From NCBI RefSeq assembly GCF_013433315.1, contig NZ_WXVV01000016.1:62001-126000 (forward strand): DNA of 64,000 nt. The letters are read 5' to 3'. Origin of the DNA: Pseudomonas crudilactis (GTDB lineage: Bacteria > Pseudomonadota > Gammaproteobacteria > Pseudomonadales > Pseudomonadaceae). How positions within the stretch are numbered: the first letter of the stretch is position 1; each line of letters starts with the position of its first letter. This document shows, piece after piece, positions 44,700-53,026 of the stretch. The notes below the pieces were generated by a model. It was not told the DNA's origin. It saw nothing but the letters and a program-made list of their open reading frames with translations, and ran no database searches. The translations under genes were made by a program, and so were the position numbers.

Positions 44700-46004
44700 G
44701 TGAATCCGGTCAAAGTAGGCATCTGTGGGTTAGGGACCGTCGGTGGCGGTACCTTCAACGTACTTCAGCGCAACGCCGAGGAAATCGCTCGTCGTGCCGG
44801 GCGTGGGATCGAAGTGGCACAAATTGCCATGCGCACGCCAAAGCCTCAGTTCCAGACGACCGGTATTGCGATTACCAACGATGTCTTCGAAGTGGCCACG
44901 AACCCTGAGATCGACATCGTCATAGAGCTGATGGGCGGCTACACCGTTGCCCGCGAGCTGGTACTCAAGGCCATCGAGAATGGCAAGCATGTGGTCACCG
45001 CGAACAAGGCACTGATTGCCGTTCACGGTAATGAAATTTTCGCCAAGGCTCGCGAGAAAGGCGTGATCGTGGCGTTCGAAGCGGCCGTGGCCGGTGGCAT
45101 TCCGGTGATCAAGGCGATCCGTGAAGGCCTGTCCGCCAACCGCATCAACTGGGTCGCCGGGATCATCAACGGCACCGGTAACTTCATCCTCACCGAAATG
45201 CGCGAGAAGGGCCGCACCTTCGAAGACGTGCTGGCCGAAGCTCAGGCACTGGGCTACGCCGAAGCCGATCCGACCTTCGACGTTGAAGGCATCGATGCCG
45301 CGCACAAGCTGACGATTCTGGCTTCCATCGCATTCGGCATTCCGCTGCAATTCGACAAGGCTTACACCGAAGGCATCACCAAACTGACCACCGCCGACGT
45401 CAACTACGCCGAAGCGCTGGGCTATCGCATCAAGCACCTCGGTGTGGCGCGTAGCACTGCCGCCGGCATCGAGTTGCGCGTGCACCCGACGCTGATCCCG
45501 GCCGATCGCCTGATCGCCAACGTCAACGGCGTGATGAACGCGGTGATGGTCAACGGTGACGCCGCGGGCTCGACGCTGTTCTACGGCGCTGGCGCCGGCA
45601 TGGAGCCAACCGCTTCGTCGGTGATCGCCGATCTGGTCGACGTGGTTCGCGCCATGACTTCCGATCCGGAAAACCGCGTGCCGCACCTGGCCTTCCAGCC
45701 GGACTCGCTGTCGGCCCATCCGATCCTGCCGATTGAAGCCTGCGAAAGCGCGTACTACCTGCGCATTCAGGCCAAGGACCATCCGGGCGTTCTCGCTCAG
45801 GTGGCGAGCATCCTCTCGGAGCGCGGCATCAACATCGAGTCGATCATGCAGAAGGAAGTCGAGGAACACGACGGTCTGGTACCGATGATCCTGCTGACCC
45901 ACCGTGTCGTGGAACAGCGCATCAACGATGCCATCGCCGCCCTCGAAGCGCTGGCCGGCGTCAATGGTCCGGTCGTACGGATCCGCGTCGAGCACCTGAA
46001 CTAA
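44700..46004 (+). CDS. hom: Homoserine dehydrogenase
   Basis: 434 aa. Reduces aspartate semialdehyde to homoserine on the way to Thr, Met and Ile. N-terminal Rossmann fold GICGLGTVGGGTF, catalytic domain (VAGIINGTGNFIL, ADPTFDVEGIDAAHKLTILASIAFG), and a C-terminal ACT domain from about residue 350 (HPGVLAQVASILSERGINIESIMQ) that mediates Thr feedback. GTG 44700 with GGGGAG 6 nt upstream. Monofunctional, no aspartokinase fusion. Followed by thrC. Confidence 0.97.
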   Translation: MNPVKVGICGLGTVGGGTFNVLQRNAEEIARRAGRGIEVAQIAMRTPKPQFQTTGIAITNDVFEVATNPEIDIVIELMGGYTVARELVLKAIENGKHVVTANKALIAVHGNEIFAKAREKGVIVAFEAAVAGGIPVIKAIREGLSANRINWVAGIINGTGNFILTEMREKGRTFEDVLAEAQALGYAEADPTFDVEGIDAAHKLTILASIAFGIPLQFDKAYTEGITKLTTADVNYAEALGYRIKHLGVARSTAAGIELRVHPTLIPADRLIANVNGVMNAVMVNGDAAGSTLFYGAGAGMEPTASSVIADLVDVVRAMTSDPENRVPHLAFQPDSLSAHPILPIEACESAYYLRIQAKDHPGVLAQVASILSERGINIESIMQKEVEEHDGLVPMILLTHRVVEQRINDAIAALEALAGVNGPVVRIRVEHLN

Positions 46005-46011
46005 ACAGAAG

Positions 46012-46092
46012 CAGCTGCAAGCTTCGAGCTTCAAGCTGCAAGTAAAAGCAGAGCCGCTTTTCACTTGTAGCTTGCAGCTTACGGCTTGAAGC
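46012..46092. repeat. AGCTTGCAGCT-type repeat between hom and thrC
   Basis: GCAGCTGCAAGCTTCGAGCT... and CACTTGTAGCTTGCAGCTTA are inverted imperfect copies built from the unit AGCTTG(C/A)AGCT. The 109-bp gap between hom and thrC consists largely of it, so the hom-thrC mRNA would carry a hairpin here. Confidence 0.75.
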
Positions 46093-46113
46093 CCAAACCG
46101 AAGGTTTGAAATC

Positions 46114-47523
46114 ATGCGTTATATCAGTACCCGCGGCCAGGCACCGGCCCTGAATTTCGAAGACGTCCTGCTGGCCGGTCTCGCCACCGACGGCGGTCTG
46201 TACGTTCCGGAAAACCTGCCACGTTTCACCCAGGAAGAGATCGCTTCCTGGGCCGGCTTGCCGTATCACGAACTGGCCTTCCGGGTGATGCGCCCGTTTG
46301 TCACCGGCAGCATTCCGGACGCCGATTTCAAAAAGATTCTCGAAGAAACCTACGGTGTGTTCTCGCACAGCGCCGTCGCGCCGCTGCGTCAGCTGAACGG
46401 CAACGAATGGGTGCTCGAGCTGTTCCACGGCCCGACCCTGGCGTTCAAGGACTTCGCCCTGCAACTGCTCGGTCGTCTGCTCGACTACGTGCTGGAAAAG
46501 CGCGGCGAGCGCGTTGTCATCGTCGGCGCTACTTCCGGTGATACCGGTTCGGCCGCCATCGAAGGCTGCAAGCACTGCGAAAACGTCGACATCTTCATCC
46601 TGCACCCGCACAACCGTGTGTCCGAAGTGCAGCGCCGGCAGATGACCACGATTTTCGGCGAGAACATCCACAACATCGCCATCGAAGGCAACTTCGATGA
46701 CTGCCAGGAGATGGTCAAGAACAGCTTCGCCGACCAGAGCTTCCTCAAAGGCACGCGTCTGGTCGCGGTGAACTCGATCAACTGGGCGCGGATCATGGCC
46801 CAGATCGTTTACTACTTCCATGCAGCCCTGCAGTTGGGCGGCCCGGCGCGTTCGGTGTCGTTCTCGGTGCCAACCGGTAACTTCGGCGACATCTTCGCCG
46901 GTTACCTGGCGCGCAACATGGGCCTGCCGATCAATCAGTTGATCGTCGCCACCAACCGCAACGACATCCTGCACCGCTTCATGAGCGGTAATCAGTACGT
47001 CAAGGAGACCCTGCACGCCACGCTGTCGCCGTCGATGGACATCATGGTCTCGTCGAACTTCGAACGCCTGCTGTTCGACTTGCACGGTCGCAACGGTGCG
47101 GCGATCGCCGGGCTGATGGACACGTTCAAGCAAGGTGGTGGCTTCAGCGTCGAACAAGAGCGCTGGACCGAAGCACGCAAACTGTTCGACTCGCTGGCTG
47201 TGGACGATGCGCAGACTTGCGAAACCATCGCCGAAGTCTACGAGCAGTGCGGTGAAGTGCTGGATCCGCACACCGCCATTGGCGTCAAGGCCGCGCGCGA
47301 ATGCCGTCGCAGCCTGGACATTCCAATGGTGATCCTCGGCACCGCACATCCAGTTAAATTCCCGGATGCAGTGGAGAAAGCCGGTGTAGGAAAAGCGCTC
47401 GAACTGCCTGCACATCTTTCTGATTTGTTTGAGCGAAACGAGCGCTGCACCGTTCTGCCAAACGAGCTGAAAGCCGTGCAGGCCTTTGTCAGCCAGCATG
47501 GCAACCGCGGCAAGCCGCTTTAA
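46114..47523 (+). CDS. thrC: Threonine synthase
   Basis: 469 aa, PLP enzyme turning O-phosphohomoserine into threonine. The N-terminal motif MRYISTRGQAPALNFEDVLL and the PLP lysine, Lys112 in GPTLAFKDFALQ, followed by ATSGDTGSAAIEG, which binds phosphate. This is the long (type 1) form with C-terminal HPVKFPDAV. Downstream of hom and followed by a strong terminator. Confidence 0.97.
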   Translation: MRYISTRGQAPALNFEDVLLAGLATDGGLYVPENLPRFTQEEIASWAGLPYHELAFRVMRPFVTGSIPDADFKKILEETYGVFSHSAVAPLRQLNGNEWVLELFHGPTLAFKDFALQLLGRLLDYVLEKRGERVVIVGATSGDTGSAAIEGCKHCENVDIFILHPHNRVSEVQRRQMTTIFGENIHNIAIEGNFDDCQEMVKNSFADQSFLKGTRLVAVNSINWARIMAQIVYYFHAALQLGGPARSVSFSVPTGNFGDIFAGYLARNMGLPINQLIVATNRNDILHRFMSGNQYVKETLHATLSPSMDIMVSSNFERLLFDLHGRNGAAIAGLMDTFKQGGGFSVEQERWTEARKLFDSLAVDDAQTCETIAEVYEQCGEVLDPHTAIGVKAARECRRSLDIPMVILGTAHPVKFPDAVEKAGVGKALELPAHLSDLFERNERCTVLPNELKAVQAFVSQHGNRGKPL

Positions 47524-47547
47524 GCCTGCAAAAGCTGTCACATTTTG

Positions 47548-47573
47548 AAGCCCGTCTCCTGACGGGCTTTTTT
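47548..47573 (+). terminator. Rho-independent terminator after thrC
   Basis: AAGCCCGTC-TCCT-GACGGGCTTTTTT, 25 nt after the stop: end of the hom-thrC unit. Confidence 0.92.
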
Positions 47574-47643
47574 GTTTCTGCTGCCACACTGCTCGGGTTT
47601 TCACCCACGAAGGACGGGTGAGTCGATCACGAAGGAAGTGGCA

Positions 47644-49017
47644 ATGCTGTTTTATAGAGGTTTGAAACCGGCACTGGGCTGGTTGTTCTTGTTCGGATTG
47701 CTCGGGTTGATGCGCTGCAGTGTGGCGGCGCAACTGGCGCTGAACGATGACGTTATGGCACTCAACGTCCAGCCTGTTGAACTGGACGCGCACGAGCGCC
47801 AATGGATTCGCGACAATCCGCGGGTAACGGTAGCGTCGGTGCAATACCCGTTGTATCTGTTCCAGGATGAACATGGACAGTGGAGCGGTTTGAACAATGA
47901 TGTGCTCAAGCGCGTCACTGCGATGACCGGGTTGAAGTTCATGCATCAGGAGTCGTTTTCCACCGATCACATGCTGGAGCGTCTCGAAAGCGGCCAGGCG
48001 GACATCAGTACGACCCTGGCGATGAGCGATGAGCGCAAGGCGTTTCTGGATTTCAGCCACGCCTTCGGTGGGGCTGGCTGGGTGTTTGTCGGGCGCGCCG
48101 GTGCGCCGTCGGTAGAGTCACTGGAGCAACTCGCCAAGCGGGTGCTGGTGTTGCCGGCCCGGCACGCACTGGAGGATGTGATTCGACGCGATTACCCGTC
48201 GATCGAGATCCGTTCGGTCAAGACTTACGCCGAAGCGCGAGCATTGGTCGAAAGCGGCGAAGCCTACGCGACGATCGAGAATGAAATCGGGGCGCAACTT
48301 TACCCGCTGGGTCTGCTTAAGGTGGGTGGTTTGGTAGAAGGCAAATGGGAAGCTGATCATCTGGCCGTGCGCAAGGGCATGCCAGAGCTATTAAGTATTC
48401 TCAACAAGGCACTGGAGGCCTTTCCTGCTCCCGAGTTACGCGCCATTCGCCTGAAGTGGCTGGAGGGAATCTCGCTCAAGCCCGTCCCCACGCTCTGGCA
48501 ACGGATGATTGAGTGGGGCTGTTGGGCAGCGGTGATCCTCGGTGTGTTCGGCTTGCTGTCGCTGGTGTGGAACCGCCGCCTGACGGTGGTGATCAAGCAA
48601 CGCCGTGCTGCCGAGAAAAGCCTCGGTGATCAATTGGCGTTCCAGCACGCACTGATCGATTCCATGCCTGATCCGATGTTTGTCCGTGATCTTCAGGGGC
48701 GGCTGATCATGTGCAACCGCAGCTATGAAGAAGCGCTTTCGGTACGTCAGGACCAGGTGCAGGGGCGGCTGTTGATGGAGGTCGATGCGTTGCCAGAAGC
48801 AACCGCGCGCATGCTTCACGACGAATTCATGGTGCAGTTGCGCACGCGTAAGTCACGTTTCAGCAAGCGGCAATTGCTGTTCAAGAACGGTACGCGGGAG
48901 GTCTATCAGTGGACGGTGCCGTTTTACAGTGTCGATGGCAAATTGCGCGGACTGCTGGGCGGCTGGACGGACATTACCCAGCGCCGGGCGGAGAGCGGGT
49001 GCCGATGTCTGCATTGA
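47644..49017 (+). CDS. BvgS/EvgS-like sensor truncated after the PAS domain
   Basis: 457 aa. Signal anchor (about 8-30), a periplasmic SBP_bac_3 domain (about 40-285, VASVQYPLYLFQDEHGQWSG... FSHAFGG...), a membrane segment (WGCWAAVILGVFGLLSLVW) and one PAS domain (QHALIDSMPDPMFVRDLQGR... LLGGWTDITQRR). Unorthodox sensors of this type normally go on to HisKA, HATPase, receiver and Hpt domains; here the frame ends RRAESGCRCLH 11 residues after DITQ. No kinase sequence follows. Either a decayed sensor or a kinase-less binding protein. ATG 47644. Confidence 0.85.
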   Translation: MLFYRGLKPALGWLFLFGLLGLMRCSVAAQLALNDDVMALNVQPVELDAHERQWIRDNPRVTVASVQYPLYLFQDEHGQWSGLNNDVLKRVTAMTGLKFMHQESFSTDHMLERLESGQADISTTLAMSDERKAFLDFSHAFGGAGWVFVGRAGAPSVESLEQLAKRVLVLPARHALEDVIRRDYPSIEIRSVKTYAEARALVESGEAYATIENEIGAQLYPLGLLKVGGLVEGKWEADHLAVRKGMPELLSILNKALEAFPAPELRAIRLKWLEGISLKPVPTLWQRMIEWGCWAAVILGVFGLLSLVWNRRLTVVIKQRRAAEKSLGDQLAFQHALIDSMPDPMFVRDLQGRLIMCNRSYEEALSVRQDQVQGRLLMEVDALPEATARMLHDEFMVQLRTRKSRFSKRQLLFKNGTREVYQWTVPFYSVDGKLRGLLGGWTDITQRRAESGCRCLH

Positions 49018-49134
49018 GAATGGGAAATGTCCTATAAGACGCGGCTACTTTTCCGATGGGAGGCTTCAAAGGGCTGCCCTACAGTGAGTAGCAACTGCGG
49101 TGAGAGTCCGCGATTGTCGCTTCAGAGGTCGCCC

Positions 49135-49542
49135 ATGCGCTCGCTTAAAGTCCTGATTCTTGAACCCAATCCGTTCCAGCTGATGGCGTTGCACCAAATG
49201 CTCAATGCTATCGGCATTTATGATGTCCTGACCGCGTCATCGCTGGCATCGGCCTTATGTTCACTGGGGCATCGTGGCGTGGTCGATATCGCTATTTGCG
49301 ATCCGCAGCTCAAGGGCGGTGATGGCCTGGCCCTGATTCGGCACGTAGCAGTGGAGCGCGAAGCGCGGGCGCTGATCCTGCTGGGCGCGGTGGCGCCGAG
49401 CGTGCTCAACGACCTCCAACCGTTGCTGTGCGAGCATCGGTTGCGACTGCTGGGGCTTCTGCAAACACCTGTTTCGGCAGTACTGATGCGCAGTTTGCTG
49501 GACAGCTACCTGATTTCACCTTCGCTGCCGGTCGGGGCCTGA
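49135..49542 (+). CDS. Stand-alone degenerate receiver (response-regulator-like)
   Basis: 135 aa, one CheY-like fold and no output domain. The phospho-acceptor Asp is kept in VDIAICDPQLKGGDGLALIRH, but the acidic Mg-binding pair is Glu-Pro (LILEPNPFQ) and the conserved Lys before cis-Pro is Thr (LLQTPVSA). ATG 49135 follows AGAGGT; the frame extends upstream without motif. It lies 117 bp after the truncated sensor, where a cognate regulator would be expected. Confidence 0.82.
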   Translation: MRSLKVLILEPNPFQLMALHQMLNAIGIYDVLTASSLASALCSLGHRGVVDIAICDPQLKGGDGLALIRHVAVEREARALILLGAVAPSVLNDLQPLLCEHRLRLLGLLQTPVSAVLMRSLLDSYLISPSLPVGA

Positions 49543-49717
49543 AGCGGCCGGTTATTTTTCTGTCATCTTTGCCGTGCATGCTCTGACAGACCGGTGATAC
49601 CTCCGTGACACGCCGGTGCTGGCGAGCGGAATGCAGAACTTTCTTCTCGGGCCGGTGGTCATTTACTGTGGACACGCCCCAGACACAATGTTTTCGGACT
49701 ATTGAGTGGAGATCGAG

Positions 49718-49999
49718 ATGGAAAGTATCAGTCTATTGCTCGGTGAGGCTCTGAGCCCGTATCAGGTTTCTTTGTCTCCAAGCGGCGCCCACGGTGAATG
49801 CCTGGTGACCTTGAAGAACAGCAACGGCGCGATTGTAGTGGAGCGCCAATTCAACCAGGCGCAGTTGACCGACAAGCGCCAGTTGACCGATGTCGTTGAC
49901 GGCTTGCACCGCGACATTCTGATTGCCGAAGGACGCCTGGAGCCCTGTGTGATTGCGGCCTTGCGTAATGCGGCTCTGGACAAGCGTCCGGCGCTCTGA
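49718..49999 (+). CDS. DUF3509 family protein (93 aa)
   Basis: Small Pseudomonas-type protein of unknown function: MESISLLLGEALSPYQVSLS, then GECLVTLKN, ERQFNQAQLTDKRQL and the tail LHRDILIAEGRLEPCVIAALR. ATG 49718 has GGAG 6 nt upstream. It is a lone gene; a terminator lies 125 nt beyond its stop. Confidence 0.9.
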   Translation: MESISLLLGEALSPYQVSLSPSGAHGECLVTLKNSNGAIVVERQFNQAQLTDKRQLTDVVDGLHRDILIAEGRLEPCVIAALRNAALDKRPAL

Positions 50000-50123
50000 A
50001 AATCAAACATCTTTTGTGGGAACCTTCCTGCATCCCTGTCAGTCAGACCCCATGACAGCAGGATCAAGCATTGTGCTCCGGTGCTTGTCGCTTGCTGTTA
50101 CGGGCCTTATGCAGGCCACGTTT

Positions 50124-50163
50124 AACCCCGAGTCGTCTCCCCACTTCTCGGGGTTTCTTTTTG
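50124..50163 (+). terminator. Rho-independent terminator downstream of DUF3509 gene
   Basis: AACCCCGAG and CTCGGGGTT pair with a 14-nt loop and are followed by TCTTTTT. The 125 nt between the stop and this hairpin carry no gene; they are either a long 3' UTR or a small RNA. Confidence 0.85.
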
Positions 50164-50175
50164 TCTGCAATTGGC

Positions 50176-51081
50176 TCAGGGCGCCGCTTGTTGCTCGAAG
50201 AATGATCGGGCCTGTTTGAGGTAATCGCTTCGCATCGCGGGGTCCAGCCAGTCGGCGTACAGCTGGTTCAGTTGATCGTGGGGGAGGGTGCGCAGCAGTT
50301 GGTTTATTTCGCTGATCGCCTGACGGCCCTGGTGTGTGTCGGAGCAGCCGATGTAGCCCGACAGATATTTACCGGTGCCGCGGATCGGATAAAACAGCAA
50401 CTCGTCTTCGGCGATTTGCGCCAGATGAGCCTGATAACGAATTTCTGGCCAGTAGCCCAGCACCACCTGTAATCGTCCCAGGCGCTGCATCATCAGCAGA
50501 CTGTTCAGGGCGTCATTGCCGTAATGAGGTGTCAGTGCGTCCCGTGGTGCCTGGCGCAGCAGGTCATCGACCATTTCACCGTAACTGCGCTCAGCCACGA
50601 CACCGATTTTCTCTTTGCCATTGGCCAGGAGCGCTGCCAGATCGATTTCACCCTCCACGAGAAACGGCGCCAACACTTCGCGATCGTTCTGACGCACCAC
50701 CAGCCCATTGCTGACGGCGCGAAAGGCCGGGATGGAGTACGCGATCCATTGCGTCCGCTCTTTGCTCCATATCAGCGACGGGTCGCAGGTGAAGGAGGCT
50801 TCGTGAAGCATCTGGCTGCCTCGGGCTCGATTGACCCGCATCAACTGGTGTTCGTATTGCGGCATGCCGGCGATCAGCATTGGCATGAGGTGATCAATGA
50901 CGCCCTGGCCCTTTTTCGGGCCTTCGAAAATAGTCAGTGGCGGCAAGTCGCGCAATAACCAGGTCAACGTCGGTTTCGCCTGAGCCCAAGCAGGCAAGGT
51001 CAATAGAAACACCAGGCCGAACAACCGCCACGTCCACCACTGGTGGGCGCGATTGGCGTCCGGTGTCGGCAGGCGCTTCAG
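50176..51081 (-). CDS. TIGR02285-type periplasmic substrate-binding-like protein
   Basis: Distant relative of amino-acid ABC-type binding proteins: TLTWLLRDLPPLTIFEGPKKGQG, then ALNSLLMMQRLGRLQVVLGYWPE and DWLDPAMRSDYLKQARSFF. A signal peptide (RLFGLVFLLTLPAWAQA) is needed for export, but no ATG or GTG lies at its beginning. A CTG at 51081, with GGAG 9 nt before it and 2 nt inside the upstream CoA-transferase stop, gives MKRLPTPDAN... plus the signal; the TTG at 51024 is the alternative. No transporter genes are adjacent. Confidence 0.8.
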   Translation of the reverse strand: MKRLPTPDANRAHQWWTWRLFGLVFLLTLPAWAQAKPTLTWLLRDLPPLTIFEGPKKGQGVIDHLMPMLIAGMPQYEHQLMRVNRARGSQMLHEASFTCDPSLIWSKERTQWIAYSIPAFRAVSNGLVVRQNDREVLAPFLVEGEIDLAALLANGKEKIGVVAERSYGEMVDDLLRQAPRDALTPHYGNDALNSLLMMQRLGRLQVVLGYWPEIRYQAHLAQIAEDELLFYPIRGTGKYLSGYIGCSDTHQGRQAISEINQLLRTLPHDQLNQLYADWLDPAMRSDYLKQARSFFEQQAAP

Positions 51082-51082
51082 C

Positions 51083-52282
51083 TTAAATGGCTCCGTCTTC
51101 GCGCAATCGGGCGATCTGCTTTTCGTCGTAGCCAAGATCGTGGAGTACCTGCGCATTGTGTTCACCGAGCTGCGGCCCGACCCATTCGGAGGAGCCCGGT
51201 GTCTCTGAGAGTTTCGGCACGATCCCCGGCATCTTGAAAGGTTTGCCGTCTGGCAGTTTGGCGTGAAGGAACATTTCCCGGGCCAGATACTGCGGATCGT
51301 TGAACATGTCTTCGGCACTGAAGATCCGGCTGGCCGGCACCTCGGCCTGATTGAGCAGGTCGAGCACGCTTTGCAGCGGCAGCGAATTGACCCAGCGATC
51401 GATCACGCCGTACAACTCGTCGCGACGATTGTCACGCCCGTCGTTGCTGGTCAGGGTAGGGTCATTGGCCAGGTCTTCGCGGCCGATGATCAGCATGAAG
51501 CGTTTGAAGATCGCGTCACCATTGGCGCCGATCTGCACGTGTTTGCCGTCGGCACTGGTGTGGATGGAGGAGGGCGTGATGCCGGGCATGATGTTGCCGG
51601 TGCGCTCGCGGATAAAACCGAACACGTCGAACTCCGGCACCATGCTTTCCATCATCGCGAAAATCGCTTCATACAACGCCACATCGACAACCTGACCAGT
51701 GCCACCGTTGACTTCGCGATGACGCAGAGCCATCAGCGCGCCGATCACGCCCCACAACGCGGCAATCGAGTCGCCGATGGAAATCCCGGTACGCACCGGT
51801 GGCCGGTCCTCGAAGCCAGTGATGTAGCGCAGACCGCCCATGGACTCGCCGACCGCGCCGAAGCCAGGCTGGTCCTTCATCGGCCCGGTCTGGCCAAAAC
51901 CGGACAGGCGCACCATCACCAGTTTCGGGTTCAGCGCGTGCAGGGTGTCCCAACTCAGGCCGAGTTTTTCCAGCACGCCTGGGCGGAAATTCTCGATGAG
52001 GATGTCGGCTTCGCTGAGCAGTTGTTTCAGGATCGCCAAACCGTCAGGGTGTTTGAGGTTCAGCGTCAGCGACTTTTTATTGCGCGCCTGGACGAACCAC
52101 CACAGCGACGTGCCTTCATACAGTTTTCGCCACTTGCGCAATGGATCCCCGCCGTCCGGCGATTCGATCTTGATCACTTCGGCACCGAACTCCCCGCAAA
52201 TGCGCGAGGCAAACGGCCCGGCAATCAATGTACCCAATTCAATGACTTTCAGACCCGAGAGCGGTTTGCTGGTGAACGGCAT
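51083..52282 (-). CDS. CaiB/BaiF (class III) CoA-transferase
   Basis: 399 aa. Moves CoA between carboxylic acids through an aspartyl-CoA thioester. Family signatures: LSGLKVIELGTLIAGPFASRI, GAEVIKIESPDGGDPLRKW, LIENFRPGVLEKLGL, and the catalytic Asp in VRTGISIGDSIAAL. Substrate unknown; succinate- or formyl-type are both possible. Its stop is adjacent to or overlapping the next gene, so the two are translationally linked. Confidence 0.93.
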   Translation of the reverse strand: MPFTSKPLSGLKVIELGTLIAGPFASRICGEFGAEVIKIESPDGGDPLRKWRKLYEGTSLWWFVQARNKKSLTLNLKHPDGLAILKQLLSEADILIENFRPGVLEKLGLSWDTLHALNPKLVMVRLSGFGQTGPMKDQPGFGAVGESMGGLRYITGFEDRPPVRTGISIGDSIAALWGVIGALMALRHREVNGGTGQVVDVALYEAIFAMMESMVPEFDVFGFIRERTGNIMPGITPSSIHTSADGKHVQIGANGDAIFKRFMLIIGREDLANDPTLTSNDGRDNRRDELYGVIDRWVNSLPLQSVLDLLNQAEVPASRIFSAEDMFNDPQYLAREMFLHAKLPDGKPFKMPGIVPKLSETPGSSEWVGPQLGEHNAQVLHDLGYDEKQIARLREDGAI

Positions 52283-52428
52283 GCGAAATCCTGTAGGACA
52301 AGGCTGAGCGGATACAGCGTTTTAACATAGCCGGCTGTCAGACGCCGCAGCTTGATCGCCATCAATTCGATGATTGCCTACCGCATCGGTTAGACTTGCC
52401 GACTTTCCTCGTATCAAGAAGCCCGTTC

Positions 52429-52971
52429 ATGGCCCAGCCGTCCACTACCTACAAGTTTGAACTGAACCTCACCGACCTCGACCGCAGTGTCTACGAGAGC
52501 GTCAAGCAGACCATCGCCCGTCACCCTTCGGAAACCGAAGAGCGCATGACCGTGCGACTGCTGGCCTACGCCCTCTGGTACAACGAGCAGTTGTCGTTTG
52601 GTCGCGGTCTGTCAGACGTGGATGAACCTGCACTGTGGGAAAAGAGCTTGGATGATCGCGTCCTGCACTGGATTGAAGTCGGCCAGCCTGACGCGGATCG
52701 CCTGACCTGGTGCTCGCGTCGCACCGAGCGCACCAGCCTGCTGGCCTACGGCAGCCTGCGCGTTTGGGAAACCAAAGTGATCCCGGCGATCAAGAATCTG
52801 AAGAACGTCAACATCGCTGCGGTTCCGCAAGAAGTGCTGGAAACCCTGGCCAAGGACATGCCCCGCGTTATCAAGTGGGACGTGATGATCAGCGAAGGGA
52901 CGATCTTCGTCACCGACGACCGTGGTCAGCACGAAGTTCAGTTGCAATGGCTGCAAGGTGAGCGCGGCTGA
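52429..52971 (+). CDS. yaeQ: YaeQ family protein
   Basis: 180 aa, a PD-(D/E)XK-fold family of unclear role in transcription/RfaH-related suppression. Motifs: TYKFELNLTDLDRSVYESVK, HPSETEERMTVRLLAYAL, LWEKSLDDRVLHWIEVGQPD and KVIPAIKNLKN. ATG 52429 preferred over an earlier frame. Upstream of recJ, as in PAO1. Confidence 0.95.
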   Translation: MAQPSTTYKFELNLTDLDRSVYESVKQTIARHPSETEERMTVRLLAYALWYNEQLSFGRGLSDVDEPALWEKSLDDRVLHWIEVGQPDADRLTWCSRRTERTSLLAYGSLRVWETKVIPAIKNLKNVNIAAVPQEVLETLAKDMPRVIKWDVMISEGTIFVTDDRGQHEVQLQWLQGERG

Positions 52972-53026
52972 TCCCGCGCCTTCAACTGATTAATCCCACG
53001 TATTAAAGAGAAGTTTCCGTCACCCC

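Noticed and set aside
45961..48060. 699-codon minus-strand frame over thrC and the sensor gene
   Set aside because: It crosses the thrC terminator and has no recognisable domain; thrC and the sensor on the plus strand are clear.
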